Part shown: one piece after another, positions 61,982-64,000 of the stretch
Layout of the letters: each line of letters starts with the position of its first letter
Position numbering within the stretch: position 1 is the stretch's first letter
NCBI RefSeq assembly: GCF_046523945.1
Contig: NZ_CP171363.1
Span: 2,356,001 to 2,420,000, forward strand
DNA length: 64,000 nucleotides
DNA from: Faucicola mancuniensis
GTDB lineage: Bacteria; Pseudomonadota; Gammaproteobacteria; Pseudomonadales; Moraxellaceae
Reading direction: 5' to 3'
Notes under the pieces: model-generated
What the model saw: only the letters and a program-made list of their open reading frames with translations
The model's database searches: none
What the model was told of the DNA's origin: nothing
Program-made: the position numbers and the translations under genes

Positions 61982-63301
61982 ATGACAAAGTCCACAAACA
62001 AAGACCCTGCCATCGTCTTATATCCTTACCAACAAAAATGGCTAAATGACACAAGCCGTTTTAAGGTGGGTATGTTTGCACGGCAAACAGGCAAGACTTT
62101 TACCACCACGCTTGAAATTGTATTAGATTGTCTAGGCAAAGAAAGCAAAGGTCAAAAGGCTCGCTGGGTTATCTTGTCAAGGGGCGAACGCCAAGCCAAA
62201 GAAGCGATGAACGAGGGTGTCAAAAAGCACCTTGAAGCCTTTGGTATGGCGTGCGAAGTCCTAGAAGTCCCCTTTGATAACACTACCAATGCCTTAGAGG
62301 TCATCTTAGCAGGTGGTAGTAAAATTACCGCCTTGCCCGCCAATCCCGACACCGCTCGTGGTTTTAGTGCCAATGTCTTTTTGGACGAGTTCGCCTTTCA
62401 CGCTGACAGTCGCACCATTTGGAAAGCTCTATTTCCTGTCATTAGTGCTGGTTTTAAATTGCGTGTGGTCTCAACGCCCAATGGCAAGGGTAATAAATTT
62501 TATGAGCTGATGACTGATTTAAATAATAAAGCGTGGTCTCGCCACATCGCTGACATTTATACCGCCGTGGCAGACGGCTTACCCCGAGACATTGATGAAT
62601 TAAAAGAAGGCTTAAATGACGATGATGCTTGGCAACAAGAATATGAGCTTAAATGGTTGGACGAAGCGTCCGCTTGGCTGTCTTATGATTTGATTGACAG
62701 TGTAGAACACCCCAACGCTGGCAACATTGACAACTACACAGGCGGTGCGTGCTTTGTTGGTGTGGACATTGGCATTAGAAATGACTTATTTGTGATTTGG
62801 GTAGTTGAGCAGGTGGGCGATGTATTTTGGACAAGGCAAATCATTGCAAGACAAAGGATTAGCTTTGCCGAACAGGACGCTCTGCTTGATGAAGTGTTTG
62901 ACCATTACCGTGTCGTCAAATGTTGTATTGACCAGACGGGGCTTGGCGAGAAACCCGTGGAAGATGCCAAGTTTCGCTATGGGTCAAGCCGTGTGGAAGG
63001 TGTGATTTTTAGTAGCTCCACCAAGCTAGTCTTAGCCACCACAGGCAAACAAGCCTTTGAAGATAAGCAAGTGCGTATTCCAATGGGCGACACCGCCTTG
63101 CGAGCTGATTTGCACAAACTTAAAAAAGTAACCTCCCCGACAGGCACGCCAAGATTTATCGCTGAAAGTGACAATAGCGGACACGCTGACCGAGCTTGGG
63201 CGTTATTTTTGGCTCTATATGGAGCAAGCAATGATACAGGCACAGTGCGAGTATCTAGCCGAAACCCTAAAAAGAAAAGCAAACTCACCCAAGGATTTTA
63301 A
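61982..63301 (+). CDS. Terminase large subunit (Mu gp28-like)
   Basis: 439 residues from ATG 61982 (TTG 61943 possible). ATPase: Walker A ARQTGKT (33-39) and Walker B NVFLDEFAF (131-139). Nuclease region: FVGVDIGIRND with the first metal Asp, then CCIDQTGLGEKPVED. Packages phage DNA by headful. It is on the strand opposite the capsid genes. Confidence 0.92.
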   Translation: MTKSTNKDPAIVLYPYQQKWLNDTSRFKVGMFARQTGKTFTTTLEIVLDCLGKESKGQKARWVILSRGERQAKEAMNEGVKKHLEAFGMACEVLEVPFDNTTNALEVILAGGSKITALPANPDTARGFSANVFLDEFAFHADSRTIWKALFPVISAGFKLRVVSTPNGKGNKFYELMTDLNNKAWSRHIADIYTAVADGLPRDIDELKEGLNDDDAWQQEYELKWLDEASAWLSYDLIDSVEHPNAGNIDNYTGGACFVGVDIGIRNDLFVIWVVEQVGDVFWTRQIIARQRISFAEQDALLDEVFDHYRVVKCCIDQTGLGEKPVEDAKFRYGSSRVEGVIFSSSTKLVLATTGKQAFEDKQVRIPMGDTALRADLHKLKKVTSPTGTPRFIAESDNSGHADRAWALFLALYGASNDTGTVRVSSRNPKKKSKLTQGF

Positions 63302-64000
63302 ATGACCACACCAAACCATAGCCAAAACCAAGCCCCAAAACTGGACAAAAAAGAACTCTCCACCCAAATCGCCACTGCCCACCGTTATTTTGGGTTATAT
63401 GGATTTAGCCAAATCCTCCCAAACCCTGACATTATCCTAAGACGACTGGGTAAATCCAGCTTGTCTGCGTATCGCGAGCTTTTGATTGACCCCATTGTGA
63501 GCGGTGCGGTACGCCGTCGTAAGGCAAGTGTGGCGGGCTTAAATTACCGCCTTGACAGCGATTTGTCTGACAAACAGCAAGCCGTCATAGACCAGATTTT
63601 TGACAGCCTAGACATTTATGGGTTGATTGGACAGATTTTAGAGGCGGTGTTGTATGGCTACCAACCCATTGAAGTGATTTGGCAGTTTAAAAATGGTGTT
63701 TGGATACCTGTCAAACTCATCGCAATCCCCCAAGAATGGACAGGCTTTGACGCTGATGGCGAGCTTTTACTGATTGACGGCATTACCAAGACCACGCCAC
63801 CACCCTTTAAAATCCTTTGCCCGACCAACAACGCCAGCTTTACCAATCCTTATGGCACAGCCGAGCTGTCTTGTGTGTATTGGGCGACCGTCTTTAAGCG
63901 TGGCGGGTTAAAGTTTTGGGCAGAATTTGCCGAAAAGTTTGGCTCACCTTGGATTATTGGACACGAACCACGCTCCAACACAGACGAGGACACCAACAAG
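63302..64000 (+). CDS. Portal protein, DUF935 (Mu gp29-like), partial
   Basis: 233 codons are visible and the frame stays open to the right edge. RRLGKSSLSAYRELLIDPIV, VLYGYQPIEVIWQF and NPYGTAELSCVYWATVFKRG are DUF935 hallmarks. Its ATG directly follows the terminase stop. Full proteins are about 500 residues, so roughly half lies outside. Confidence 0.9.
   Translation, partial: MTTPNHSQNQAPKLDKKELSTQIATAHRYFGLYGFSQILPNPDIILRRLGKSSLSAYRELLIDPIVSGAVRRRKASVAGLNYRLDSDLSDKQQAVIDQIFDSLDIYGLIGQILEAVLYGYQPIEVIWQFKNGVWIPVKLIAIPQEWTGFDADGELLLIDGITKTTPPPFKILCPTNNASFTNPYGTAELSCVYWATVFKRGGLKFWAEFAEKFGSPWIIGHEPRSNTDEDTNK

Larger units (their letters stand above)
29290..64000. mobile_element. Mu-like transposable prophage (right part beyond the window)
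   Basis: More than 34 kb of contiguous phage genes. MuA/MuB, Gam, GemA, Mor, Mu-type protease, Gp36/Gp37, contractile-tail genes, Gp27, terminase and DUF935 portal define a Mu-like phage. The left boundary is only approximate (29250-29340), because the other end is not visible. Late genes are in two divergent arms around the early block. Apart from one methyltransferase with an in-frame stop, the visible phage genes are open, so the phage may be functional. Confidence 0.93.

Noticed and set aside
1..64000. tRNA and rRNA genes
   Set aside because: No cloverleaf with a GTTCRA-type T-loop and no rRNA-like stretch was recognised on either strand.

Overview
The window looks like a chromosome segment of a Moraxellaceae bacterium, most likely Moraxella. 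It is AT-rich, has the hisZ-purA pairing familiar from Acinetobacter and Moraxella, and carries ordinary gammaproteobacterial housekeeping genes. Everything from about 29.3 kb to the right edge is a Mu-like transposable prophage.

Host part 1 (1-15.6 kb). A long SDR-type 3-oxoacyl-ACP reductase (cut by the left edge) is divergent from a FadI-like thiolase. These are followed by a FetAB-type exporter, a LysE-family exporter, CorA, hisZ, purA, a NhaC/YuiF-type antiporter, a TSUP permease and dacB. Two neighbouring genes between the TSUP permease and dacB (a cNMP/CBS/DUF294 protein and a DEDDh exonuclease) are both broken, one by an in-frame TAA and one by a frameshift.

Accessory island (15.6-22.8 kb). 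Two nearly identical 0.9-kb IS5-family (IS427-like) elements in the same orientation flank a run of small exported proteins, four of them with similar signal peptides and one with Sel1 repeats. The left copy has replaced the 3' end of a DUF3298 gene. Outside the right copy lie another exported protein and a lipoprotein with 16 NPTT repeats. The copies differ by one base in the poly-A run at the expected frameshift site.

Host part 2 (22.8-29.2 kb). mnmA, an orphan OmpR-type response regulator, tgt, a 3-hydroxyisobutyryl-CoA hydrolase-like gene and an AGCS sodium:amino acid symporter. The C-terminal coding end of a LysR regulator marks the prophage junction.

Prophage (about 29.3 to beyond 64 kb). 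On the minus strand, from right to left: two related small DNA-binding proteins, MuA and MuB homologues, Gam, HU, GemA and a Mor-family activator; then protease, capsid, sheath, tube, tape measure, baseplate, fibre, lysis enzymes and DNA methyltransferases. On the plus strand, starting at the repressor, are accessory membrane and lipoprotein genes, then DUF2644, a C4 zinc finger, Mu gp25-, gp26- and gp27-like proteins, terminase and portal. The late genes are therefore split into two arms that point away from a central regulatory/transposition block, unlike Mu, where the terminase/portal genes lie between Mor and the protease. Four copies of one promoter-like element (a near-palindromic A/T-rich box, exactly 17 nt, then a -10 hexamer) precede four late gene groups on both arms. 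This suggests that one activator, probably the Mor homologue, switches on both arms. Two of the four sit inside intrinsic terminators.

Family assignments rest on motifs, length and gene order read by eye; no database search was possible.
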